Shown: positions 1 to 5,354 of the stretch, one piece after another
How positions within the stretch are numbered: position 1 is the first letter of the stretch
Layout of the letters: each line of letters begins with the position of its first letter
NCBI GenBank assembly: GCA_964610205.1
Contig: CAZSVI010000159.1
Span: 1-6,939, forward strand
DNA: 6,939 nt
Source of the DNA: CAZSVI01 sp964610205
GTDB taxonomy: Bacteria > Bacillota > Clostridia > DSM-8532
Direction of reading: 5' to 3'
Made by a program: the position numbers and the translations under genes
Notes under the pieces: model-generated
Databases searched by the model: none
What the model was told of the DNA's origin: nothing
Seen by the model: only the letters and a program-made list of their open reading frames with translations

Positions 1-71
1 TACTGAATTCTGGGTTCTGAATTCTTGCGGCTTTGCCGCGGTATGTTGTACTAAATTTTTAGTACAACATA
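1..71. repeat. Cluster of short direct repeat and two perfect hairpins
   Basis: Three structures follow one another. Positions 1-11 and 15-25 are near-identical direct copies (TACTGAATTCT and TTCTGAATTCT, offset 14). Positions 27-39 form a GC hairpin, GCGGC-TTT-GCCGC. Positions 42-55 and 58-71 form a perfect 14-bp inverted repeat (TATGTTGTACTAAA and its reverse complement) around TT. No T-run follows on the plus strand, so neither hairpin is a classical terminator. Such stacked palindromes can be an interspersed repeat element, an operator, or the 3' end of a gene outside the window. The sequence alone does not decide. The repeats are certain; their role is unknown. Confidence 0.75.
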
Positions 72-130
72 TATAGCACAAGTGAATTGAGCGCGTGACG
101 AATTTTTGCAAGCAAAACGGCACATGCGCA

Positions 131-198
131 ATATAAAATGAAAAAAGAGATACTTTCTTCAGTATCAATTCATCCTATTTTCTTTTTTCATTTTATAT
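131..198. repeat. Perfect 18-bp inverted repeat enclosing the terminator hairpin
   Basis: The arm ATATAAAATGAAAAAAGA at 131-148 is the exact reverse complement of 181-198. The 32-nt interior holds a second hairpin at 149-166. The right arm includes the last codons and stop of the URO-D-like gene (stop at 193-195), so the end of that reading frame is part of the repeat. It is probably a bidirectional terminator structure. An origin in an inserted palindromic element is also possible. Confidence 0.7.
141..166 (-). terminator. Intrinsic terminator of the first URO-D-like gene
   Basis: Read on the minus strand, a 6-bp hairpin (GATACT-GAAGAA-AGTATC, plus positions 149-166) starts 27 nt after the stop codon at 193-195. 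It is followed at once by CTCTTTTTT, which is a normal Rho-independent layout. The stem is AT-rich and short. It sits inside a longer perfect inverted repeat (131-148 with 181-198) that may strengthen it or make it work in both directions. Confidence 0.6.
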
Positions 199-1347
199 AT
201 ATTCCAGTATCCTTTTTCTGTAATGCATGTAATTTTCAAAACTGACCTCTTCCGGTACGCCGTGGTCACATGTCGGTATATATCCGCCCCGTTTTTTCAT
301 AAACGGCATGATGCGTTCAATTTCGTGGTCTATATCATCTTTACCCCTGGCCAGTATCCGTTTGTCAATACCTCCGCGAATAAGAAGGTCAGGATATCTT
401 TTTGCAATTTCCACCACGTCGCAGCCTGAGGCTACCTCAAAAGGGCTCATGTAATCCATGCCGATTTCCCTGTATACATCGATTACGGGAACCGCATTCC
501 CATCCGTGTCGATCTGGATGTGCAGAGAACGGTTTTTATCTGTCCGGCGGCGTTTTATATTGGTTATTAGCTGCTGATAGTATGGAAACAGAAATTCACG
601 CATCATATCGGGAGATATAAGGGAACCATGGTTATAGCATATGTCTTCCGCTAAAAATATCTCATCCGGGGTAATATGCTGCTGATGCATGGAAATGACT
701 GAGTCGGCAAGCTCAAGCCATGTTTCCATACAGGCGTGAATCAGACCGGGTTCGTCGTAAAATTTATACAATAGCTCTAAAGGGCCGATCAGGCTTCTTA
801 GGTACATATACCCGCCAATCAGGTTCTGCACGATAAGCATGCCTCTATCCGAGAGCGCGTTTGCTTTTTTCATTCTTTCATCAATATCGGCATACCTTTC
901 CTGGCTCTGCGGGTTTAGCCGCCATTTACAGTTTTCTTCCCAGGTTTTCATATCTTTGACGGGATGTTCCAGATACTCCGGCATAAACCCGCTTCTCCTG
1001 CCCTTGAAGAACAGCACATGTCTTCCCGCTGTATCTCTTGCAACTTCATGGTCTCCCCTGTCCTCAATGACCTCTTCGTCAAAAGCAGGGACGAAAGGAG
1101 CCTGACACCAGCCCAATTGTTCCAGCGAATAAGTTCCTGGTTCGTCATATCCAAAAATTTCTCTCAAATCACTGTCTTCGGAAATATAACCTTCCGCCTT
1201 CCAGCGTTCAAGACTGTAAAAGCCGAATTCGCATTGATAGACAGGCGCATCCGGTTTCATTTTATAAAACTCCCGCATCTTTTTGACACCCATAGACATT
1301 TTGCTTTCCTTATTAATACTCCCGCAAGCTTGATTTAAATCGGCCAT
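193..1347 (-). CDS. URO-D superfamily protein (MtaA/CmuA/HemE-like fold), substrate unknown
   Basis: 384 residues, predicted cytosolic TIM-barrel protein of the uroporphyrinogen decarboxylase superfamily. It is recognised by the barrel-strand pattern AEDICYNHGSLISP (233-246), LHIQIDTDGN (275-284), SPFEV (301-305), RGGIDK (324-329) and the C-terminal PTCDHGVPEEVSFENY (358-373). The arginine-rich N-terminal signature of genuine HemE is absent, so a haem-synthesis role is unlikely. Relatives include zinc-dependent methyltransferases acting on methylated corrinoid proteins. Here the usual H-x-C is replaced by H276-I-Q-I-D, while Cys360 is kept, so methyl transfer is not assured. The start is well supported: AGGAGGG lies 6 nt upstream (1354-1360). 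It is divergent from an AraC regulator, the likely controller. No corrinoid protein or transporter gene is seen nearby. The family call is strong; the function is unknown. Confidence 0.88.
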   Translation of the reverse strand: MADLNQACGSINKESKMSMGVKKMREFYKMKPDAPVYQCEFGFYSLERWKAEGYISEDSDLREIFGYDEPGTYSLEQLGWCQAPFVPAFDEEVIEDRGDHEVARDTAGRHVLFFKGRRSGFMPEYLEHPVKDMKTWEENCKWRLNPQSQERYADIDERMKKANALSDRGMLIVQNLIGGYMYLRSLIGPLELLYKFYDEPGLIHACMETWLELADSVISMHQQHITPDEIFLAEDICYNHGSLISPDMMREFLFPYYQQLITNIKRRRTDKNRSLHIQIDTDGNAVPVIDVYREIGMDYMSPFEVASGCDVVEIAKRYPDLLIRGGIDKRILARGKDDIDHEIERIMPFMKKRGGYIPTCDHGVPEEVSFENYMHYRKRILEYI

Positions 1348-1367
1348 ACTGATCCCTCCTGAATTAA

Positions 1368-1397
1368 AACCATATATTTGTCTGCTATAATATGGTT
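1368..1397. promoter_or_regulatory. 8-bp inverted repeat in the URO-D-like/AraC intergenic region
   Basis: AACCATAT (1368-1375) and ATATGGTT (1390-1397) are perfect inverted arms with a 14-nt spacer, just upstream of the ribosome binding site of the leftward URO-D-like gene. It could be an operator or a 5' leader hairpin. It also surrounds a -10-like hexamer on the minus strand (TATTAT, 1387-1392). The inverted repeat is certain; the function is inferred. Confidence 0.4.
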
Positions 1398-1399
1398 GA

Positions 1400-1441
1400 A
1401 GATTTTCTATCCATATAAGTATACATTATCAGATTTTCTAT
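1400..1441. promoter_or_regulatory. Direct repeats with 31-bp offset, candidate AraC-type operator
   Basis: AGATTTTCTAT occurs identically at 1400-1410 and 1431-1441, an 11/11 match offset by 31 bp, about three helical turns. AraC-family proteins often bind two directly repeated half-sites on one face of the helix. The pair lies between the divergent URO-D-like gene and its AraC regulator. The second copy overlaps where a -35 box would lie for the -10-like TATAAT at 1454-1459. The repeats are seen directly; use by the adjacent regulator is inferred. Confidence 0.5.
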
Positions 1442-1453
1442 TGGTCTTCGATA

Positions 1454-1459
1454 TATAAT
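1454..1459 (+). promoter_or_regulatory. -10-like TATAAT directly upstream of the AraC start
   Basis: A consensus TATAAT sits 6 nt before the ATG at 1466. Transcription would therefore start at or next to the A of the start codon. No good -35 hexamer is visible 17-18 nt upstream; that position is occupied by the direct repeat at 1431-1441. This would fit a promoter dependent on an activator. No Shine-Dalgarno sequence precedes 1466, which is compatible with a leaderless mRNA. Confidence 0.35.
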
Positions 1460-1465
1460 GCAGAA

Positions 1466-2311
1466 ATGAATATATACATTACGGAAAATTTGCTATATAA
1501 TAAGAATATGTATAGTGAATTTTCAATTGCGCAAACCCCTGCGGCATCAAGCGTAACTTTAAAGGAACTATGGGTTGTAAAAGCAGACCCCTGTTATGAT
1601 GTATACAAAGGGGAAATAGTTAAGCAAGAGTTAATCGCAGTTCGTACGGTAAACGGACAGGGTATGCTGTTTGCAGAGGGAATGGAGCCGTTTTGCCTGG
1701 AGGCGGGTACACTGCTTCTGGTAGAACTGCGAAAAATAAAAAGATACTGCTGCTCAAGTAAACACTGGGATTTTTGGTGGTTTGAGTTTTATACCTCGGA
1801 AATGCCGGACTTGTTCTTGCATAAGATATTCTTGTCGCCTTACCTGGAGCGGGAGGAGGACAAGGTCATGCATTGCATGAAATTGCTGCGGAATGATGAT
1901 CGGCTGTCCCAGCGCCTGGCGTCTTCAAGTTTTTCCGTCCTTCTCTACAGCTGGCTGAAAGACTCCGGTACATCATTCTCTTCTTCGCTGCCGTATGAAA
2001 AGGAAATCCGTGAAACAGCGTCATATATGCAGGCAAACCTCAGTGGGAAAATCAGCATATCAGGACTTGCTCAAAGAGTAGGAGTATGCGACAAGCATTT
2101 CCGGGAGCTGTTTAAGACAATATATTATATGCCGCCCAAAAAATATTTTGATCAATTAAGAATACAGGCAGCCCAGGCACTTCTTTTAAATACAAACCTG
2201 ACCATCTGTGAAATATCCGAAAGGTTGGGATTTTTCAGTTCATTCCACTTTACCAGGGAATTTAAAAAGCACTGCTATAAAACGCCGACAGCCTTCCGTA
2301 AGGCGAAATAA
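1466..2311 (+). CDS. AraC-family transcriptional regulator (module 1)
   Basis: 281 residues. Residues about 30-125 look like an AraC-type cupin ligand-binding region, with NGQGMLFAEG, LEAGTLLLV and the W-x-x-W-W-F-E-F stretch (101-108) typical of that fold. Residues about 178-281 form the two-helix-turn-helix DNA-binding domain: first HTH ISISGLAQRVGVCDKHF (196-212), second LTICEISERLGFFSSFHF (245-262), then REFKKHCYKTPTAFR. The family call is secure; the ligand is unknown, probably a sugar or related small molecule. It diverges from the URO-D-like gene ending at 193, its probable target. The start is uncertain: neither ATG at 1466 nor the in-frame ATG at 1508 (residue 15) has a Shine-Dalgarno sequence. 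A TATAAT at 1454-1459 supports a leaderless start at 1466. It converges on the next gene across 109 bp with no clear terminator. Confidence 0.9.
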   Translation: MNIYITENLLYNKNMYSEFSIAQTPAASSVTLKELWVVKADPCYDVYKGEIVKQELIAVRTVNGQGMLFAEGMEPFCLEAGTLLLVELRKIKRYCCSSKHWDFWWFEFYTSEMPDLFLHKIFLSPYLEREEDKVMHCMKLLRNDDRLSQRLASSSFSVLLYSWLKDSGTSFSSSLPYEKEIRETASYMQANLSGKISISGLAQRVGVCDKHFRELFKTIYYMPPKKYFDQLRIQAAQALLLNTNLTICEISERLGFFSSFHFTREFKKHCYKTPTAFRKAK

Positions 2312-2420
2312 TAAATTTGCAATGTATACGGAATACACCTCACTTCATCTTCCGCTTCAATATGCAAAAGTACTTTATTAAGACCTTTAAAAGCAAATTC
2401 CCATCTGGTAATATTCGGTA

Positions 2421-3491
2421 TCAGTTATACACGGCAGAGATCAGTGCAAGGTAATTGTCGTGTGGCACATAATAGGGAATGCTGTTTCCTGAGCCGTGAG
2501 CATAAGAACCCATATCAAGTGTTTTTTCAATCATTCTTACCGACCTTTCATATATCTGCTCATGTGTTGAACGGCATACGAAATCAAGGTCAATGCCTCC
2601 CATTATCGCTATGCGTCTCCCCCATCTCTCATAAGCCTGTTCCACCGGGAATATCTTGTCTTCATACGAATGCTTGCCGTCATATTCAATATCGATAATT
2701 ATATCATCCATCACATGCTCCAGTTGGCCGCAGGAATGCAGAATGGCAGGTTTTCCTGCGGAATGTATGGCTCTTACGATTTTTTTATGCCATGGTATGA
2801 CAAGCCTTCTCATATCTTCCGTTGACAACATGGTTTGTGTGTTGAAACCCCAGTCATCATTCGATATCATTGCCCCTACACCGACATATTCACCGCAAAT
2901 TTCATAATATCTCACAAGTCTTGAACCTATCGCGTCAAATATCTCATCAACAAGCTTCGGGTCTTCGACAAGCATATAGCAGAGTGACTCATATCCAACA
3001 AGCTTAATTACATTTTCCAGCACTCCCCCGGGACCCCAGACAATAAATTTCATGCCGGATGGCAGTTCTTTTGCCATGATGTCAAGCCTTGAATAATCAA
3101 AATCATCAGGCTCCGGCCAGTGATAACACATAAAACTTTCCCTGTCCTTTATCCCCGCGCCTTCATTGAGCGATATTGTCTTCACACTCATGTCATACTC
3201 CTTGCTTCTGCTTTGAAAACAAAAATCCGACCCCATTACTGTGACATAGTCATAGCCCGCGTTTTTATACGCCTTCATGTTTACCCGGATTACGGAAAGC
3301 GAATTCGAGGCGGACTCATACTTTTCTCCCGCAAGCAGTTCATACAGTTCACCATTTAAAAAAAACTCAAAAAGAGTAGGTCGGTCAGGCTTTTTTCTGT
3401 CAAGGACTTTGAGTATGTTGTTAAAATCAGGTTTGCGTCTGTTGTTATGATAGGTTATAAAATCAACAAGCTCTTCACGAAATGTTTTCAT
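2421..3491 (-). CDS. URO-D superfamily protein (methyltransferase-like), substrate unknown
   Basis: 356 residues, predicted cytosolic barrel protein of the uroporphyrinogen decarboxylase superfamily, close to HemE length but without its N-terminal signature. Visible family elements are FIVWGPGGVLENV (149-161), NDDWGF (211-216), ILHSCG (250-255), GGID (298-301) and the C-terminal HGSGNSIPYYVPHDNY (332-347). His252 and Cys254 match the H-x-C zinc ligands of MtaA/MtbA-type corrinoid methyltransferases. The third Cys expected near the C-terminus is not in the SGNSI segment, so zinc binding is incomplete or different. The start is firm: AGAAGGAG (3501-3508) lies 9 nt upstream. It is only distantly similar to the other URO-D-like protein in the window, so the two are not a recent duplicate. 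It is divergent from an AraC regulator whose likely binding repeats overlap this gene's promoter. The substrate is unknown. Confidence 0.88.
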   Translation of the reverse strand: MKTFREELVDFITYHNNRRKPDFNNILKVLDRKKPDRPTLFEFFLNGELYELLAGEKYESASNSLSVIRVNMKAYKNAGYDYVTVMGSDFCFQSRSKEYDMSVKTISLNEGAGIKDRESFMCYHWPEPDDFDYSRLDIMAKELPSGMKFIVWGPGGVLENVIKLVGYESLCYMLVEDPKLVDEIFDAIGSRLVRYYEICGEYVGVGAMISNDDWGFNTQTMLSTEDMRRLVIPWHKKIVRAIHSAGKPAILHSCGQLEHVMDDIIIDIEYDGKHSYEDKIFPVEQAYERWGRRIAIMGGIDLDFVCRSTHEQIYERSVRMIEKTLDMGSYAHGSGNSIPYYVPHDNYLALISAVYN

Positions 3492-3525
3492 ATTTAATTT
3501 CTCCTTCTATACAAAAACGTGTATA

Positions 3526-3554
3526 ATTAAAGTGTAACATATGATTATGTTCAA
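3526..3554 (-). promoter_or_regulatory. Predicted sigma-A promoter of the second URO-D-like gene
   Basis: On the minus strand, TTGAAC (plus 3549-3554) and TTTAAT (plus 3526-3531) are 17 nt apart, matching the -35 and -10 consensus at 4/6 and 5/6. Transcription would begin near 3519, giving a leader of about 28 nt that contains the Shine-Dalgarno sequence. The -35 box overlaps the first direct repeat (3551-3566) by 4 bp, the geometry of an AraC-type activator touching RNA polymerase. Confidence 0.55.
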
Positions 3555-3570
3555 GGCTTTTCATATGTTA
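3535..3570. promoter_or_regulatory. 10-bp inverted repeat over the URO-D-like promoter
   Basis: TAACATATGA (3535-3544) and TCATATGTTA (3561-3570) are exact reverse complements separated by 16 nt. The left arm falls in the -35/-10 spacer of the predicted minus-strand promoter and the right arm overlaps the first 31-bp-offset direct repeat. It could be a second, dyad-type operator or a hairpin. The repeat is certain; the role is inferred. Confidence 0.5.
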
Positions 3571-3597
3571 TCAATTTGTTGTCAAGGATTATCATAT
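3551..3597. promoter_or_regulatory. 16-bp direct repeats with 31-bp offset, candidate AraC-type operator
   Basis: TCAAGGCTTTTCATAT (3551-3566) and TCAAGGATTATCATAT (3582-3597) agree at 14 of 16 positions and are offset by 31 bp. The size suits one AraC-family monomer reading two major grooves. The first copy overlaps the predicted -35 of the leftward URO-D-like gene. The second ends 4 nt before a possible -35 (TTGTAA, 3602-3607) of the rightward AraC gene, so the same sites could control both. Binding by the AraC protein at 3639-4499 is inferred. Confidence 0.6.
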
Positions 3598-3601
3598 TAT
3601 C

Positions 3602-3631
3602 TTGTAAAGTTGCAAGGTGCGAGGGGATAAT
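3602..3631 (+). promoter_or_regulatory. Possible promoter of the second AraC gene
   Basis: TTGTAA (3602-3607) and GATAAT (3626-3631) are separated by 18 nt. The start site would be close to the ATG at 3639, implying a leaderless mRNA. The alternative is that GAGGGG at 3621-3626 is a Shine-Dalgarno sequence and the promoter is further upstream. The two readings exclude each other. Confidence 0.3.
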
Positions 3632-3638
3632 ATATGCT

Positions 3639-4499
3639 ATGAAACCTTTATATGAGACAATCCATAATCCTGATTCATCTTTCCCAATGAAATCTTTTAT
3701 ACGCTCTTCATTATATGAACATGTATTTGTGCACCCTCATTGGCATAGAGAAATAGAAATCCTATATGTAATGGAAGGTTCAGGTTTTCAGCAAATTGGC
3801 GATAATTATTACAAAATTTGCAAAGGAGACATCGTCATAATTGACAGCGGACGGGTACACTCCACCTATACGGATAAAGAATTTCAAAATGACATACTTG
3901 TAATACATTTCAGCACAAAAATGCTGATACATGCCATTCATCCGTTTTTTGAAGTAACACCTTCAATAGATAATGCAATTATAGGTTACAGCGGCATTAT
4001 TAATTCCGGCATGGATACAGGCAGGGCTTTGGTTGAAACGATTCTGAATATCCACAGGGAATTTGAAGCAAAAGAAAATCATTTCAGGCTTTTTATCAGA
4101 GCATACATATATGAAATAGCGGGACTAATCCGAAGAAATTTGGAATGTACATTCCAAACAAGTAAAAGCTGCAAAGAGGAAAAAGTCAAGGAGATGCTCA
4201 AAAATACATTTGACTTGATAGATAAACATTATGTTAATGATATCAGCCTGTCAATGGCAGCAGATGCTTCAAGTTTAAGTGTTTCTCATTTTTGCAGGGT
4301 ATTCAGGAAATATACAGGAATTACATTTAAAAATTATTTGTCCATGTATAGGATAGAAAAGGCCACAGGCATGCTAAAAAATGCAGCATCCATAACAGAA
4401 ATTTCATTTGAGTGCGGGTTTGGAAGTGTCACATCATTTATAAGAGAGTTTAAAAAATACAAAGGCTGTACACCTTCTACTTTCAGAAACAGGCATTAG
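3639..4499 (+). CDS. AraC-family transcriptional regulator with N-terminal cupin (module 2)
   Basis: 286 residues from ATG 3639. Residues about 25-95 form a cupin sensor domain: HPHWHREIEILYVMEGSG (32-49), then KGDIVIIDSGRVHS (62-75), with the histidine-rich strand and the G-D-x-V-x-I-x-S-G-x-x-H pattern common in sugar-responsive AraC proteins. Residues about 182-286 are the double-HTH domain: ISLSMAADASSLSVSHFCR (202-220) and ITEISFECGFGSVTSFIREF (252-271), then KKYKGCTPSTFR. An in-frame TTG at 3576 would add 21 residues unlike this family, so ATG 3639 is preferred. GAGGGG (3621-3626) is 12 nt upstream, long for a ribosome binding site; it is better placed for a two-codon ATG-CTA-TGA at 3634-3642 that overlaps the start. 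It is divergent from the URO-D-like gene at 2421-3491, its probable target. The ligand is unknown. Confidence 0.92.
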   Translation: MKPLYETIHNPDSSFPMKSFIRSSLYEHVFVHPHWHREIEILYVMEGSGFQQIGDNYYKICKGDIVIIDSGRVHSTYTDKEFQNDILVIHFSTKMLIHAIHPFFEVTPSIDNAIIGYSGIINSGMDTGRALVETILNIHREFEAKENHFRLFIRAYIYEIAGLIRRNLECTFQTSKSCKEEKVKEMLKNTFDLIDKHYVNDISLSMAADASSLSVSHFCRVFRKYTGITFKNYLSMYRIEKATGMLKNAASITEISFECGFGSVTSFIREFKKYKGCTPSTFRNRH

Positions 4500-4502
4500 T
4501 GA

Positions 4503-4823
4503 TTTATTTCAGATCAATTTATTAAAATTCGTCATCCTGAAACCTCCGACTTAATCATTAACCCATGGAAATCTATGATGCGTACAATCGGGATGCTTTT
4601 TCCGGAAATATTAATGCCAGCGCAGAAAAATATGAAGGCTATTATGAAAAAATTAATCTCTCCAAACTCAGAATTACTTGAGAAATACCCGCTCATTATT
4701 GATCATTTAGTTTTACTGATGAAGCAGCACAACCGTAAGGCCATGTTTATTCATACCATAGATGGATACAATAAAGATGAAGGCATTACGATAAAAGACA
4801 AACTGTACTTTTATTACGTGCTC
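4503..4823 (+). pseudogene. Unidentified gene remnant with frame-switching coding signal
   Basis: No intact gene is recognised between the AraC stop and rae1. The frame of 4503 stays open to a stop at 4866-4868. Its first part (IKIRHPETSDLIINPW, about 4521-4568) and last part (LLEKYPLIIDHLVLLMKQH, from about 4676) look protein-like. Its middle is unusually methionine-rich, as expected of an out-of-frame reading. In that middle stretch another frame (4565-4681) gives the more natural EIYDAYNRDAFSGNINASA and then stops. This fits a decayed gene with two compensating frameshifts. No ribosome binding site precedes any ATG. The part beyond 4823 is antisense to rae1 and probably meaningless. A family could not be assigned, and non-coding spacer remains possible. 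Confidence 0.35.
4791..4814 (-). terminator. AT-rich hairpin just after rae1, possible terminator
   Basis: ATAAAAGACA (4791-4800) pairs with TGTACTTTTAT (4804-4814) with one bulged base and an AAC loop, starting about 9 nt beyond the rae1 stop. The T-rich stretch lies inside the stem rather than after it, so it is a weak intrinsic terminator candidate or a 3'-end stabilising hairpin. No better terminator is seen for the mrnC-rlmB-rae1 operon. Confidence 0.3.
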
Positions 4824-5354
4824 TTATTTGTCATTGTTGTCGCTATCTTCTTTTACGAAGGTTTTTAAGATTTTGAGAATTTCTTTTGATACCATATTCA
4901 TTATTGGATTACTTTTTTGTATTTTTATCGTTCCCTGAACTGTATTTACTTTTTTATTCTGAGACAAAACATCATCAAGAAGTTCTCCGGGTGACATTCT
5001 GATTCCACCGGAATGTAAAACAATCCGCTGTTGGAGGTAATCCGATGTTGCTACCTTAATAACATGTTTATCCGACATTCTGTAAACATACCGTTCAATA
5101 AAATGATCCGCCGACTCATTTTCTCCCGTATATACGACGGTCAATCCGTCTGCTTTCTTCTCAATGGTTTTTGAGCCTTTAACACCATACGCATCAAAAA
5201 CCACAAATACTTTTATCTTCCGGTATCCCTGGTAATTGGAAAGCATATGAATAAGCCTGTCCCTGCAATCTTCGAGAGATTCGTTGTTCAAATTAAAATA
5301 TTTATTCCAGGCATGGATGATATTATAACCGTCTACCATTAAAACTTCATCCAT
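4824..5354 (-). CDS. rae1: Rae1/YacP-type NYN (PIN-like) ribosome-associated endoribonuclease
   Basis: 176 residues, normal length for the YacP family. It is a single NYN/PIN-like nuclease domain with the expected acidic and polar residues: VDGYN (7-11, Asp8 and Asn11), VVFDAYG (51-57, Asp54), ENESADHFIE (78-87, with Glu80 and Asp83) and ATSDYLQQ (102-109, with Ser104 and Asp105). In Bacillus subtilis, Rae1 enters the A site of translating ribosomes and cleaves mRNA in a translation-dependent way. The start codon overlaps the rlmB stop (ATGGATGA, 8 nt shared), indicating translational coupling. An AAAGG sequence inside rlmB, about 6 nt upstream, is the likely ribosome binding site. It is the last gene of the mrnC-rlmB-rae1 operon. 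In Bacillus sigH follows, but not here. The C-terminal tail is lysine- and aspartate-rich. Confidence 0.9.
   Translation of the reverse strand: MDEVLMVDGYNIIHAWNKYFNLNNESLEDCRDRLIHMLSNYQGYRKIKVFVVFDAYGVKGSKTIEKKADGLTVVYTGENESADHFIERYVYRMSDKHVIKVATSDYLQQRIVLHSGGIRMSPGELLDDVLSQNKKVNTVQGTIKIQKSNPIMNMVSKEILKILKTFVKEDSDNNDK

Noticed and set aside
964..1338. 124-codon plus-strand open frame opposite the first URO-D-like gene
   Set aside because: It is fully antisense to a gene with a clear family match and a strong ribosome binding site. It has no ribosome binding site of its own and no recognisable domain.
2312..2420. Bidirectional terminator between the convergent AraC and URO-D-like genes
   Set aside because: Only short palindromes such as AAAGTACTTT (2367-2376) are present, with no GC stem and T-run on either strand.
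193..3491. Either URO-D-like gene as hemE (haem biosynthesis)
   Set aside because: The conserved N-terminal arginine-rich substrate signature of HemE is missing in both, and no other haem genes are nearby.
3576..3638. TTG start at 3576 for the second AraC regulator
   Set aside because: The 21 extra residues do not resemble the family, there is no ribosome binding site, and the segment overlaps the predicted regulatory repeats.
4575..4868. 97-codon open frame as an intact gene with a C-terminal membrane segment
   Set aside because: The start region is methionine-rich out-of-frame reading, there is no ribosome binding site, and the hydrophobic tail is the antisense of the rae1 3' end. A remnant is a better explanation.
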